Positions 25,828-33,962 of a DNA stretch of 37,269 nt are shown here, in pieces. The notes beneath the pieces are model-generated. The model did no database searches, was not told where the DNA came from, and was given only the letters and a program-made list of their open reading frames with translations. Source of the DNA: Bacteroidales bacterium (GTDB lineage Bacteria; Bacteroidota; Bacteroidia; Bacteroidales; DTU049); assembly GCA_026418905.1 (NCBI GenBank), contig JAOAAK010000038.1, forward strand, positions 1 through 37,269. The letters run 5' to 3'. Positions within the stretch are counted from its first letter, which is position 1. Every line of letters begins with the position of its first letter. Both the position numbers and the translations under genes were made by a program.

Positions 25828-27545
25828 AAATTGTAAGCATATTGTTAATTTCCATTTTTACTACAATCTTCCTCCTAGGACAAGGAGAATTTAAACCTGA
25901 TGGAAGCAAGAAAGCTGCTCGTGGTTACTTTAAATACCAAAATTTTAGATTTTCACTTAAAGAATACGAAGAACTACTTAAAAAAGATTCTTTCAACATT
26001 GAGTATCGGTACAAAGTTGCTCAATGTTATCTCTATACCAATATCGACAAAAACAAAGCCATTAATCATCTAGAATGGGTGGTAAAGCAACCCAAAGCAG
26101 ATCCTAATGCATGGTATGATTTGGGCCGAGCTTATCAGCTTTCTTACAGATTCGATGATGCAAAACGAGCTTTCCAGAAATTTATTAGCCTTACCGACAA
26201 AGATAACAATTACATTCCTGCCAAAAAGCAAATAGAACAATGTGATCATGCCAAAAAACTCATGGAAAAACCACTACAGATACAATTTGAATTGCTTCCA
26301 ACTCCCATTAATTCACCAAGTCCTGATTACAACCCTTATATTTCCGCTGATGAAAATTTGCTGGTGTTTACATCGAAACGACAGGGAAATATTGGTAACT
26401 TCATGGATTATGATGGCTTTCTGACACCTGATATTTACATCTCTCGTAAGGAAAACAACATTTGGAAAAAAGCTAAAAATGCTGGTCCTCCAGTTAATAC
26501 CTACTTAAATGAAGAAATATCAGGTTTAACCCCTGATGGAAAAGTGGCTTTCTTTTTCTACGCCAACGAACAAGGCAATGCTGATATTTTCATATCTGAA
26601 ATCAGTAATCTTTCGTTCAAAAGACCAGTATCCGCTGGTAGTTATGTGAATACTGATAACTTTGAAAATGGAGCAACATTCACACCTGATGGAAAGAAAC
26701 TAATTTTCGCTAGTTCAATGCCTGGCGGTCTAGGAGGGATGGACCTTTATATGAGTTATTTACTTCCGAACGGTGAATGGGGAGAACCCATCAATCTTGG
26801 CCCAAATATTAATACATCCCTTGATGAAGATTATCCTTATTTTGCACCCGATGGTAAAACTTTTATTTTCTCATCGAATGGTCATCCAGGCATGGGAGGT
26901 TATGATTTATTTAAATGTACGTATGACCCCGAAAAAAACATTTTTTCAAAACCTGTGAATTTAGGTTATCCTGTTAATACACCCGACGACGAATTCACCA
27001 TCTCTTTTACTCGCTCCATGCGCTATGCTTACATGAGTCTTTTCCGGCCTAATGGCATTGGTGATCTCGATATATACCGCCTTATCTTTTCTAACGTTCC
27101 TCCTCCAGCAACTCTCATTCATGGATATGTTCTTACTTCCGACAGTACCCCATATTTTCAGAAACTCCATGCCATGAAGGAACAGTATCATCAGTATAAA
27201 ACATTATGGGATTCTATTGTGAAAACTTATCCTTCAAAAACTAAGCTTAGTGATATCGAACAATATCATCCTGATGTAGCCGAAACCAAAAAGATGCTTG
27301 AAGAGCAATTAAAAAATATGCCTCAAGAGATGATAATAAAACTTTACGATCTGAAAAACAATAACCTTTATGGACAATACAAGCCTTCTAAAACGACAAG
27401 TAAATTCATCATTATCGCTGCTCCTGGTGAATATAAAATTGAACTCAACCTGCCACCATACCAACCCATTGAAAAAAAGATAATCATACCAGAAGGAGAA
27501 AATTCCGACGTTCCTCAAAAAATTAACCTGGTTCTTACACAATAA
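25824..27545 (+). CDS. TPR/PD40 beta-propeller protein, PorE-like without OmpA domain
   Basis: 573 residues. A signal peptide (about 1-19) is followed by TPR-type helices (about 30-150; YRYKVAQCYLYTNIDKNKAI, WYDLGRAYQLSYRFDDAKRA), then a PD40/WD40-like propeller (about 165-430) with repeated motifs such as NPYISADENLLVFTSKRQG, GLTPDGKVAFFFYANE, ATFTPDGKKLIFASSMPGG and YFAPDGKTFIFSSNGHPGMGGYDLF. A carboxypeptidase-regulatory-like beta domain closes it (GEYKIELNLPPYQPIEKKIII). This is the order of T9SS PorE, which ends in a peptidoglycan-binding OmpA domain; that domain is absent and the stop is natural. So it may be a periplasmic relative with a different anchor. Overlaps the upstream mutase gene by 4 nt. 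Confidence 0.85.
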   Translation: MKIVSILLISIFTTIFLLGQGEFKPDGSKKAARGYFKYQNFRFSLKEYEELLKKDSFNIEYRYKVAQCYLYTNIDKNKAINHLEWVVKQPKADPNAWYDLGRAYQLSYRFDDAKRAFQKFISLTDKDNNYIPAKKQIEQCDHAKKLMEKPLQIQFELLPTPINSPSPDYNPYISADENLLVFTSKRQGNIGNFMDYDGFLTPDIYISRKENNIWKKAKNAGPPVNTYLNEEISGLTPDGKVAFFFYANEQGNADIFISEISNLSFKRPVSAGSYVNTDNFENGATFTPDGKKLIFASSMPGGLGGMDLYMSYLLPNGEWGEPINLGPNINTSLDEDYPYFAPDGKTFIFSSNGHPGMGGYDLFKCTYDPEKNIFSKPVNLGYPVNTPDDEFTISFTRSMRYAYMSLFRPNGIGDLDIYRLIFSNVPPPATLIHGYVLTSDSTPYFQKLHAMKEQYHQYKTLWDSIVKTYPSKTKLSDIEQYHPDVAETKKMLEEQLKNMPQEMIIKLYDLKNNNLYGQYKPSKTTSKFIIIAAPGEYKIELNLPPYQPIEKKIIIPEGENSDVPQKINLVLTQ

Positions 27546-27570
27546 TCAAATGCTAGAGAATAATCAAATG
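27541..27570 (+). repeat. 12-bp direct repeat duplicating a start codon
   Basis: AATAATCAAATG occurs at 27541-27552 and 27559-27570, 18 bases apart. The first copy holds the stop of the PorE-like gene (27543-27545) and an ATG; the second supplies an in-frame ATG for the same exonuclease gene six codons later. Confidence 0.7.
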
Positions 27571-28383
27571 CCTTTAAAATTAACTCGACCTCTTGTTTTT
27601 TTCGATATTGAAGCAACTGGAATTTTGATCCATAAGGATCGAATTATTGAAATCTTTCTACTTCGAATCGACCCCGACGGGAAGGAACATTCCATGCATC
27701 AGCTTTTTAACCCCGAAATGCCCATCCCACCAACATCAACAGCCATCCATGGCATAAGAGACGAAGATGTGGCAAATAAGCCTACGTTTAAAGATAAAGC
27801 CCATGAAATTCTCCAATTTATTGGCAATGCTGATTTGGCAGGTTACAATTGTCTACGATTCGATGTTCCGTTACTTGTAGAAGAATTTTTAAAGTGTGAT
27901 ATTGATTTTGATGTATCGCAACGACGCATCATTGATGTTATGAATATCTTTCATCGGATGGAACCTAGAAATTTGAGAGCAGCCTACAAGTTCTATTGCA
28001 ACAAAGATATCGAAAATGCTCACACCGCTCAAGCTGACACCTTAGCAACATGGGAGATTTTTCAAGCGCAGTTACATCGATATGAAAATCAACCCCTACC
28101 CCACACCGAATCAGAAATATTTAAGATAGATCTTAACTTTCTTGAGAAACTTAGTCGATTTGATAATAATGCTGATTTAGCAGGTCACATCAAATTCAAT
28201 GATGATGGCGTTGAGGTTTTTGCATTTGGAAAATACTTAGGTGAAAGTGTCGAGGAAGTTTTCAAACGTGAACCTCAATATTACGATTGGATTATGAAAA
28301 GTCAATTTCCCTTAAGCACTAAGCAAGTAGTTACCAAAATTCGTCTTCGCATGTTTAATCAAGGTAATAACACCATCAAATGA
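27550..28383 (+). CDS. 3'-5' exonuclease, DnaQ/DEDDh family
   Basis: 277 residues (271 from the ATG at 27568). DEDDh motifs: FFDIEATG (D19, E21), the central YNCLRFDVPLL aspartate and HTAQADTLATW with the catalytic His and Asp. PPTSTAIHGIRDEDV is the usual DnaQ-like loop. The C-terminal ~40 residues (FAFGKYLGESVEEVFKREPQYYDWI) resemble the exodeoxyribonuclease X-type C-terminal domain, so it is more likely a free-standing DNA repair or degradation exonuclease than the Pol III epsilon subunit. Two in-frame ATGs stand in the 12-bp repeat; homologues usually start near the second. 4-nt overlap with the next gene. Confidence 0.9.
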   Translation: MLENNQMPLKLTRPLVFFDIEATGILIHKDRIIEIFLLRIDPDGKEHSMHQLFNPEMPIPPTSTAIHGIRDEDVANKPTFKDKAHEILQFIGNADLAGYNCLRFDVPLLVEEFLKCDIDFDVSQRRIIDVMNIFHRMEPRNLRAAYKFYCNKDIENAHTAQADTLATWEIFQAQLHRYENQPLPHTESEIFKIDLNFLEKLSRFDNNADLAGHIKFNDDGVEVFAFGKYLGESVEEVFKREPQYYDWIMKSQFPLSTKQVVTKIRLRMFNQGNNTIK

Positions 28384-28985
28384 AAATTATCTGTATTGGC
28401 AGAAATTACATAGATCATGTAAAAGAAATGAACAACAAAATTCCAGAATATCCTGTTTTTTTCGTTAAAAGTGAGAATTCTTTACTTCTTCCTGGAGAAA
28501 ACTTTCGAATCCCAGATTTTAGCAACGAAATTCATTATGAAGGCGAACTTGTTTTTCGTGTTGATGAAAACATCAAAAATACTTCCGAAGAAGAAGCAAT
28601 GAAATATGTTAGTGCTGTTACCATAGGCATTGATTTTACTGCTCGCGACATACAAAGAAGATGTATAGAACGAGGCGAACCGTGGGAAATTGCCAAATCG
28701 TTCGACGGGTCAGCTGCAGTCGGAAAATTCCTCCCATTTAGTTTATCACAACTTCCCTATCATTTTTCCCTCAAAAGAAATGAGACTATCATGCAGGCAT
28801 CATCATCCGACCAAATGATCTTTTCTTTAAGTAAACTCATTGCTTATGTATCAAAATTTATGACCCTTTGTAAAAACGACTTAATTTTTACTGGTACCCC
28901 TTCTGGTATTGGTAAGGTCGAACGTGGCGATGTTTTGAAAGGTTTCATCAATGACATTCTCCTATTGGAAGTAAAAGTCGTCTAG
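28380..28985 (+). CDS. Fumarylacetoacetate hydrolase family protein
   Basis: 201 residues, the short FAH-domain type. IICIGRNYIDHVKEM, PVFFVKSENSLL, the metal ligands in EIHYEGELVFRV and GIDFTARDIQRR, then KSFDGSAAVG and FTGTPSGIGKVERGD are all typical. Such short FAH proteins act as acylpyruvases or oxaloacetate decarboxylases/tautomerases in many bacteria. The substrate cannot be fixed from sequence. It closes the first part of the long operon; gltX follows with its own promoter. Overlaps the exonuclease gene by 4 nt. Confidence 0.92.
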   Translation: MKIICIGRNYIDHVKEMNNKIPEYPVFFVKSENSLLLPGENFRIPDFSNEIHYEGELVFRVDENIKNTSEEEAMKYVSAVTIGIDFTARDIQRRCIERGEPWEIAKSFDGSAAVGKFLPFSLSQLPYHFSLKRNETIMQASSSDQMIFSLSKLIAYVSKFMTLCKNDLIFTGTPSGIGKVERGDVLKGFINDILLLEVKVV

Positions 28986-29000
28986 CTTTGTCATTTTAGT

Positions 29001-29008
29001 TACTTTTG
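29001..29008 (+). promoter_or_regulatory. -7 element of gltX
   Basis: TACTTTTG matches TAnnTTTG and lies 9 bases before the ATG at 29018. It overlaps the in-frame TTG at 29006 and so excludes that codon as the start. Confidence 0.55.
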
Positions 29009-29017
29009 CAACAAAAA

Positions 29018-30535
29018 ATGGTACGTGTTAGATTTGCTCCTAGTCCTACAGGACCTTTACACATTGGTGGTGTACGAACAGCCCTTTACAACTATTTTTT
29101 TGCACGTAAACATCACGGTGTTTTCATCTTAAGAATTGAAGATACGGATCAACAACGATATGTCCCTGGTGCTGAGGAATATATTATAGAGAGTCTTACA
29201 TGGTGTGGTATTAAATTCGACGAAGGTCCTCATTTGGGTGGTCCTTATGCTCCATACAAACAAAGCGAAAGAAAAGAAATTTACAGACAATATGTAGACT
29301 ATCTCGTACAACAAGGTTTTGCATATTATGCTTTTGAAACTCCAGAAGAACTCGAAGAATTGCGCAAAAACTATCAAGAAAGGAATCTTACTTTTCAATA
29401 CGATTGTCGAACACGAAAAAATCTTAAAAATTCTTTGGCTTTACCAGAAAAAATATGGAAAACATGGATTAATGAAGGAAAACCTTATGTGATACGCTTT
29501 AAAATCCCCGAACATAAGAATATCATTTTCGAAGATCTCATCAGAGGAAAAATTGAAGTTAGTTCAAATCAGCTCGACGATAAAGTCCTTTTTAAGAGTG
29601 ACGGCATGCCAACGTATCATCTTGCAAATGTAGTGGATGACCATTTAATGGGCATAACCCATGTTATTCGAGGAGAAGAATGGCTACCATCAGCACCTTT
29701 ACACGTTCTTATGTACGAAGCTTTTAATTGGGAAATGCCTGCCTTTGCTCATCTGCCTTTGCTACTCAAGCCTGATGGACAAGGAAAACTCAGTAAACGC
29801 GACGGCGACAGACTTGGTTTTCCTGTTTTTCCCCTTGCATGGCGAGATCCCTTCACGGGTGAAGAAATCAGAGGTTACCGCGAAGATGGATATCTTCCAG
29901 ATGCACTGGTCAATTTTCTTGCTTTGCTTGGCTGGAACCCCGGCAACGATAAAGAACTCATGAGTATGGAAGAAATGATCGAACTCTTTTCACTTGACCG
30001 TATTAGCAAAAGCGGTGCTCATTTCGATCTACAAAAAGCCAAATGGTTTAATAAGCAATACCTGAACCTCAAAGACAACGAAGAACTCTTGCCTTTTCTA
30101 CAAAATTACTATCACCAACATCATCAATTACAGCTCGAGCCCGAAATTCTCAAAATCGTCATCTCACTCATGAAGGAAAGATCTGATACTCTCATCGACC
30201 TAGCTGAAAAATCTCTTTTCTTTTTTAAAGCACCAACTACCTATAACATTAAAGTTTTTGAGAAATATGTTTTCCAATCTTATGATGAAATACTGTTGAT
30301 TACAATAAATAAACTTAAGGAGACAAAGTGGAACGAAAGCGAAATAGATCAAACTTTACAAACTATCTTGAAAGAATATCAAATTTCAACGGGAAAATTC
30401 TTTAATATTTTAAGACTTGCCATCGTAGGTGACTCATATGGACCGCACCTAGCATCTATATTGCACTTAATAGGCCAAGCTGAAACCATATCTCGAATTG
30501 AAAAATTTATCCAAAACACAAAAAATAAACCTTAA
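29018..30535 (+). CDS. gltX: Glutamate-tRNA ligase
   Basis: 505 residues, class I aminoacyl-tRNA synthetase. RFAPSPTGPLHIGGVRTALYN carries the HIGH motif, RIEDTDQQRYVPG the next conserved block, and GKLSKRDGDRLGFPVFPLAW the KMSKS-equivalent in the form usual for Bacteroidota. The GEEWLPSAPLHVLMYEAFNW and EEMIELFSLDRISKSGAHFDLQKAKWFN blocks and a helical anticodon-binding end are complete. Whether it is discriminating (Glu only) or also charges tRNA-Gln cannot be decided here. Confidence 0.97.
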   Translation: MVRVRFAPSPTGPLHIGGVRTALYNYFFARKHHGVFILRIEDTDQQRYVPGAEEYIIESLTWCGIKFDEGPHLGGPYAPYKQSERKEIYRQYVDYLVQQGFAYYAFETPEELEELRKNYQERNLTFQYDCRTRKNLKNSLALPEKIWKTWINEGKPYVIRFKIPEHKNIIFEDLIRGKIEVSSNQLDDKVLFKSDGMPTYHLANVVDDHLMGITHVIRGEEWLPSAPLHVLMYEAFNWEMPAFAHLPLLLKPDGQGKLSKRDGDRLGFPVFPLAWRDPFTGEEIRGYREDGYLPDALVNFLALLGWNPGNDKELMSMEEMIELFSLDRISKSGAHFDLQKAKWFNKQYLNLKDNEELLPFLQNYYHQHHQLQLEPEILKIVISLMKERSDTLIDLAEKSLFFFKAPTTYNIKVFEKYVFQSYDEILLITINKLKETKWNESEIDQTLQTILKEYQISTGKFFNILRLAIVGDSYGPHLASILHLIGQAETISRIEKFIQNTKNKP

Positions 30536-30540
30536 ATTTG
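30533..30540 (+). promoter_or_regulatory. -7 element of the GH3-family gene
   Basis: TAAATTTG overlaps the gltX stop codon (30533-30535) and lies 17 bases before the ATG at 30558. It also shows that the in-frame TTG at 30498, inside gltX, is not the start. Confidence 0.5.
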
Positions 30541-30557
30541 CAAAAACACACACGAAA

Positions 30558-32090
30558 ATGCCATTGATCAGCGCTTTAATTAAGAATGCCATTGAATTCA
30601 ATAGTAAACTTCCCAAAATCAAGAGACAAAATCCTATCAAAGCACAACAAAAAGTTTTAAAAAAGTTACTCAAAAAAGCTTCGAAGACTGCATTTGGTGA
30701 ATATTACGATTTCGAAAAAATTTTAAATACACAAGATTTCGAAAAATCATTTAGAGAAAACATTCCTATATTTGACTATAACAAAATACACAACGAATGG
30801 TGGTATCGTTCATTGCTCGGTGAAACAGATGTAACCTGGCCTGGAAAAGTGAAATATTTTGCACTCAGCTCTGGCACAAGTGAAGCATCAAGTAAATACA
30901 TTCCTATTACCAACGATATGCTCAGAGCAATTAAAAAGACTTCTGTCCGAACTTTACTAGCGCTTGCCAATTTTGATATTCCAAAAGACTTTTTTTCTCA
31001 CAAAATCCTTATGTTAGGAGGAAGTACCCATCTTCAATATAATGGCACTTATTATGCTGGTGACCTTAGCGGTATTACCACTGGAAATATTCCTTTTTGG
31101 TTTCAATTTTATTATAAACCTGGTAAGAAAATAAGTCGCGAACGAGATTGGGAAAAAAAATTAGAAGAAATAGTCAACAACGCACCCAAATGGGACATAG
31201 GCGCAATTGTTGGTGTTCCTTCATGGTTTCAGATCCTTTTTTTAAAAATCATCGAAAAATACCAACTTAATCATATTCACGAGATTTGGCCCAATCTTAC
31301 CATATTCACACATGGCGGTGTAAGTTTTATACCATATAAAAAAAGTTTCGAAAAATTACTGGGTAAGCCATTGATATATTTAGAAACCTATCTTGCCTCG
31401 GAAGGTTACATTGCTTTTCAGAACAAACCTAACGTCGACTCGATGGCTCTCGTCTACGATAATGGAATTTACTATGAATTTATTCCTTTTAATGATAAAA
31501 ACTTTGATAGTGATGGCAATTTGGTAGATAACCCTGAAACCATCACACTCAAAGACGTACAACCCAACACCGAGTATGCTATTTTACTTAGCACAGTAGC
31601 TGGGGCATGGAGGTATCTCATCGGTGATGTCATTAAATTTACTTCCGTCTTACCTTACGAGTTGCAAATTGTTGGACGCACTAAGCACTATCTAAGTGTT
31701 TGCGGAGAACATCTTAGCGTTGAAAATATGACTCGTGCCATCGAGCTTCTAGAGCATGATTATAAAGTTTCTGTTCCCGAATTCACCGTTGCTGCTTTGC
31801 CTTACCAAGGTATGTTTATGCATAAATGGTGGCTTGGAACCAATCAACATATTGATCCAGTTGTTGCTGCCAACGCCATAGATAATTACCTTAAAAACCT
31901 GAACGACGACTATCGGACTGAAAGACTTGAAGCCATTCGCAAAGTTGAAGTGGAAGTCCTACCTCTCCAATTGTTTTACGATTACTTGAAAAGCATTGGG
32001 AAAATTGGAGCACAGATCAAGTTTCCACGCGTTATGAAGAAAAACTTAGAAGATTGGATAGCTTTCGTCGAAAAAAATAAAAATCGGTGA
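30558..32090 (+). CDS. GH3-family acyl-acid amido synthetase
   Basis: 510 residues. The GH3 auxin-responsive family belongs to the adenylate-forming superfamily; plant members conjugate acyl acids to amino acids. Visible are the phosphate-binding loop FALSSGTSEASSKYIPIT, LGGSTHLQYNGTYYAGDLSGIT, GVPSWFQILF, THGGVSFIPYKKSFEKLL, TYLASEGYIAFQ and the hinge/ATP region YLIGDVIKFTS..LQIVGRTKHYLSVCGEHLSVENMT. Bacterial members are widespread in Bacteroidota, without an established substrate. Start at ATG 30558 after its own -7 element. The stop overlaps a GTG start of the LysE-type exporter by 4 nt, an appealing pairing of an amino-acid conjugating enzyme with an amino-acid exporter. Confidence 0.92.
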   Translation: MPLISALIKNAIEFNSKLPKIKRQNPIKAQQKVLKKLLKKASKTAFGEYYDFEKILNTQDFEKSFRENIPIFDYNKIHNEWWYRSLLGETDVTWPGKVKYFALSSGTSEASSKYIPITNDMLRAIKKTSVRTLLALANFDIPKDFFSHKILMLGGSTHLQYNGTYYAGDLSGITTGNIPFWFQFYYKPGKKISRERDWEKKLEEIVNNAPKWDIGAIVGVPSWFQILFLKIIEKYQLNHIHEIWPNLTIFTHGGVSFIPYKKSFEKLLGKPLIYLETYLASEGYIAFQNKPNVDSMALVYDNGIYYEFIPFNDKNFDSDGNLVDNPETITLKDVQPNTEYAILLSTVAGAWRYLIGDVIKFTSVLPYELQIVGRTKHYLSVCGEHLSVENMTRAIELLEHDYKVSVPEFTVAALPYQGMFMHKWWLGTNQHIDPVVAANAIDNYLKNLNDDYRTERLEAIRKVEVEVLPLQLFYDYLKSIGKIGAQIKFPRVMKKNLEDWIAFVEKNKNR

Positions 32091-32743
32091 ATCCATATAT
32101 TTCCCTATTCATAGAGGGTTTTATCATAGGACTTGTGGTAGCTATGTCACTGGGTCCCGCATTCTTTACTATTATTCAAACATCTATAGATAAAGGTTTC
32201 CGATATGCTATCATTTTTGCAGCCGGAATCGCTTTGAGTGATTTATTCGTTCTTTTACTTTCTTTTCTTGGCCTCTCTTCATTTATCGAAAAAGGGAAAA
32301 ATGAATTCATCGTTCTTATCATAGGCAGCACTATCCTTATCATTTATGGCATTTATACATTCTTTAAAAAACCCGACATTTTGCTTCGAAGAAAAAGAAA
32401 TTTACTTAAGCAAGACCTAAAATCCAAACCATCCGTCGTGACACTTTTCATTAAAGGTTTTTTTCTCAATTTGTTTAATCCTGTTGTAATACTTTTTTGG
32501 ATTAGTGTATCTGGTTATCTAACCCAACGAGCTATAGAAAACCATTTGTATGAATCGGCTTTGTTTTTCTTCGGTGGAATTTTTACCACGATTGTTTCTA
32601 CCGATATTCTCAAATCTTTTGTTGGATACAAAATCAAAAGATTTTTACGCCCACGTGTGGTTTTAATTTTAAACAAAATTGTCGGAATAATTTTGTTTAT
32701 TTTTGCTATTATCTTAATTATTGAAAACGTTTATCACATATGA
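32087..32743 (+). CDS. LysE-family amino acid exporter-like membrane protein
   Basis: 218 residues with about six transmembrane helices: the N-terminal GFIIGLVVAMSLGPAFFTIIQ carries the LysE/RhtB-type GP motif in helix 1, with RYAIIFAAGIALSDLFVLLLS next and NLFNPVVILFWISV in the second half. LysE proteins export amino acids and related small molecules. The start is a GTG overlapping the GH3 stop by 4 nt; the stop overlaps the next start by 4 nt. Coupling to the GH3 enzyme suggests a related substrate, which is inference. Confidence 0.88.
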   Translation: MNPYISLFIEGFIIGLVVAMSLGPAFFTIIQTSIDKGFRYAIIFAAGIALSDLFVLLLSFLGLSSFIEKGKNEFIVLIIGSTILIIYGIYTFFKKPDILLRRKRNLLKQDLKSKPSVVTLFIKGFFLNLFNPVVILFWISVSGYLTQRAIENHLYESALFFFGGIFTTIVSTDILKSFVGYKIKRFLRPRVVLILNKIVGIILFIFAIILIIENVYHI

Positions 32744-33000
32744 GAAAAAAATGGCTTCAAATTACATCTTTTTTATTCCTATCAATAAGTTTCTTTCTCT
32801 GGAACACTGCATGCTCAACTAGGAAAAAGAAAGAAAATTCTACCCTAAAAGATGGTAGTATCCAACAAAATCCTTCTGTTCAAAAGCCCGATTCCCCTTT
32901 CACACCCCCCGTGACTAAATACGGTGTTCGTCCTGCTGTTAAATATGGCCCACCTCCTAGTTACGACACCACACAATTACCTAAAGATACAAGCAGGTGA
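32740..33000 (+). CDS. Small lipoprotein with YG(P/V) repeats
   Basis: 86 residues. Lipobox ends NTAC near residue 25. The mature part is polar and ends in a proline-rich tail with three YG units (TKYGVRPAVKYGPPPSYD). Short lipoproteins with VKYGPPP/YGVP tails are frequent in Bacteroidota but have no known function. Overlaps both neighbours by 4 nt. Confidence 0.7.
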   Translation: MRKKWLQITSFLFLSISFFLWNTACSTRKKKENSTLKDGSIQQNPSVQKPDSPFTPPVTKYGVRPAVKYGPPPSYDTTQLPKDTSR

Positions 33001-33962
33001 AACAAATTCATGCCGTGAAAAAATACATATTTCCTTTTCTTTTCTTAAGCATATTTTTCGCTTCTTGTTCAAAGGAAAAACGTTCCTATCGTGCAGGTAT
33101 TAAAATGAAGGAATGGATCAAAGAGATCTCCAATTATACAAAACAAAAAAAACCTGGTTTTATCATCATTCCTCAAAATGGAATTGAACTAGCAACAAAA
33201 GAGTTAGATGCCAATAGTGAATTGGATATGGATTATCTCAACCATATCGATGCTCTTACCGTGGAAGAACTTTTTTACTTTAACACTTTTTCACCCGACA
33301 GTGAAAGGCTAGCTTTGCTTGATCGTTTGGTTTCCCACAAAAAGATTATTGTCTCTGAGATGGTATCTAACTACCATGACATACCCCATGCTTATCAGCT
33401 CAACATGCAACATGGCTTTATACCATTCGTCCGTGGCCCCAATAATTACATGTACGAATACATTCCCGATACCATTGTTCAAGAAAATAATGATAATATT
33501 GAATCCATTCAAGAAGTAAGAAATGTCCTCTATTACATAGGTGGTAGCAACAAATTTACTAATAAAGAAGATTATCTTGAATCTATTCGCCAGACCAATT
33601 TTGATCTGGTAATCATAGATTTATTTTTTAATGATACTCCTTTAAATTCTGATGATATCAAAGCTCTTCGTCACAAGAAAAATGGTGGTAAAAGACTAGT
33701 TATTGCCTACGTTTCCATAGGATCTGCCGAGCGATATCGATATTATTGGAAAAATAACTGGAGATTACATCATCCATGCTTTATCAGAAAACCCTATCCG
33801 GGCTATCCCGATGAATATTACGTTAAATTTTGGGATAATGAATGGAAAGAAATTATCATGGGATCGGAAAACAGTTATATCGATAAAATTATCCAAGCTG
33901 GCTTCGATGGTGCTTTTCTTGATAATGTGGAGGTTTATTATTATCTTTATTACGATGAATGA
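32997..33962 (+). CDS. GH114/TM1410-like TIM-barrel lipoprotein, circularly permuted
   Basis: 321 residues from a GTG overlapping the previous stop by 4 nt (an in-frame GTG at 33015 is also possible). Lipobox IFFASC with Cys24. Residues about 36-145 (EWIKEISNYTKQKKPGFIIIPQNGIEL, then IDALTVEELFYF and AYQLNMQHGFIPFV) match what is normally the C-terminal half of TM1410/GH114 proteins. Residues about 176-321 (FDLVIIDLFFND, RLVIAYVSIGSAERYRYYW, YYVKFWDNEWKEII, AGFDGAFLDNVEVY) match the normal N-terminal half. The protein thus starts at mid-barrel and ends right after LDNVEVY. Known GH114 members cleave alpha-1,4-galactosaminogalactan; whether this one does is unknown. Confidence 0.78.
   Translation: MKQIHAVKKYIFPFLFLSIFFASCSKEKRSYRAGIKMKEWIKEISNYTKQKKPGFIIIPQNGIELATKELDANSELDMDYLNHIDALTVEELFYFNTFSPDSERLALLDRLVSHKKIIVSEMVSNYHDIPHAYQLNMQHGFIPFVRGPNNYMYEYIPDTIVQENNDNIESIQEVRNVLYYIGGSNKFTNKEDYLESIRQTNFDLVIIDLFFNDTPLNSDDIKALRHKKNGGKRLVIAYVSIGSAERYRYYWKNNWRLHHPCFIRKPYPGYPDEYYVKFWDNEWKEIIMGSENSYIDKIIQAGFDGAFLDNVEVYYYLYYDE

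Noticed and set aside
28987-29008. TTTG about 10 bases before several -7 elements (gltX, DPP-IV-like, 37063 gene) as a short-spaced -33 box
   Set aside because: The known spacing is about 19 bases and A/T-rich sequence yields TTTG often; spacing varied from 9 to 12.
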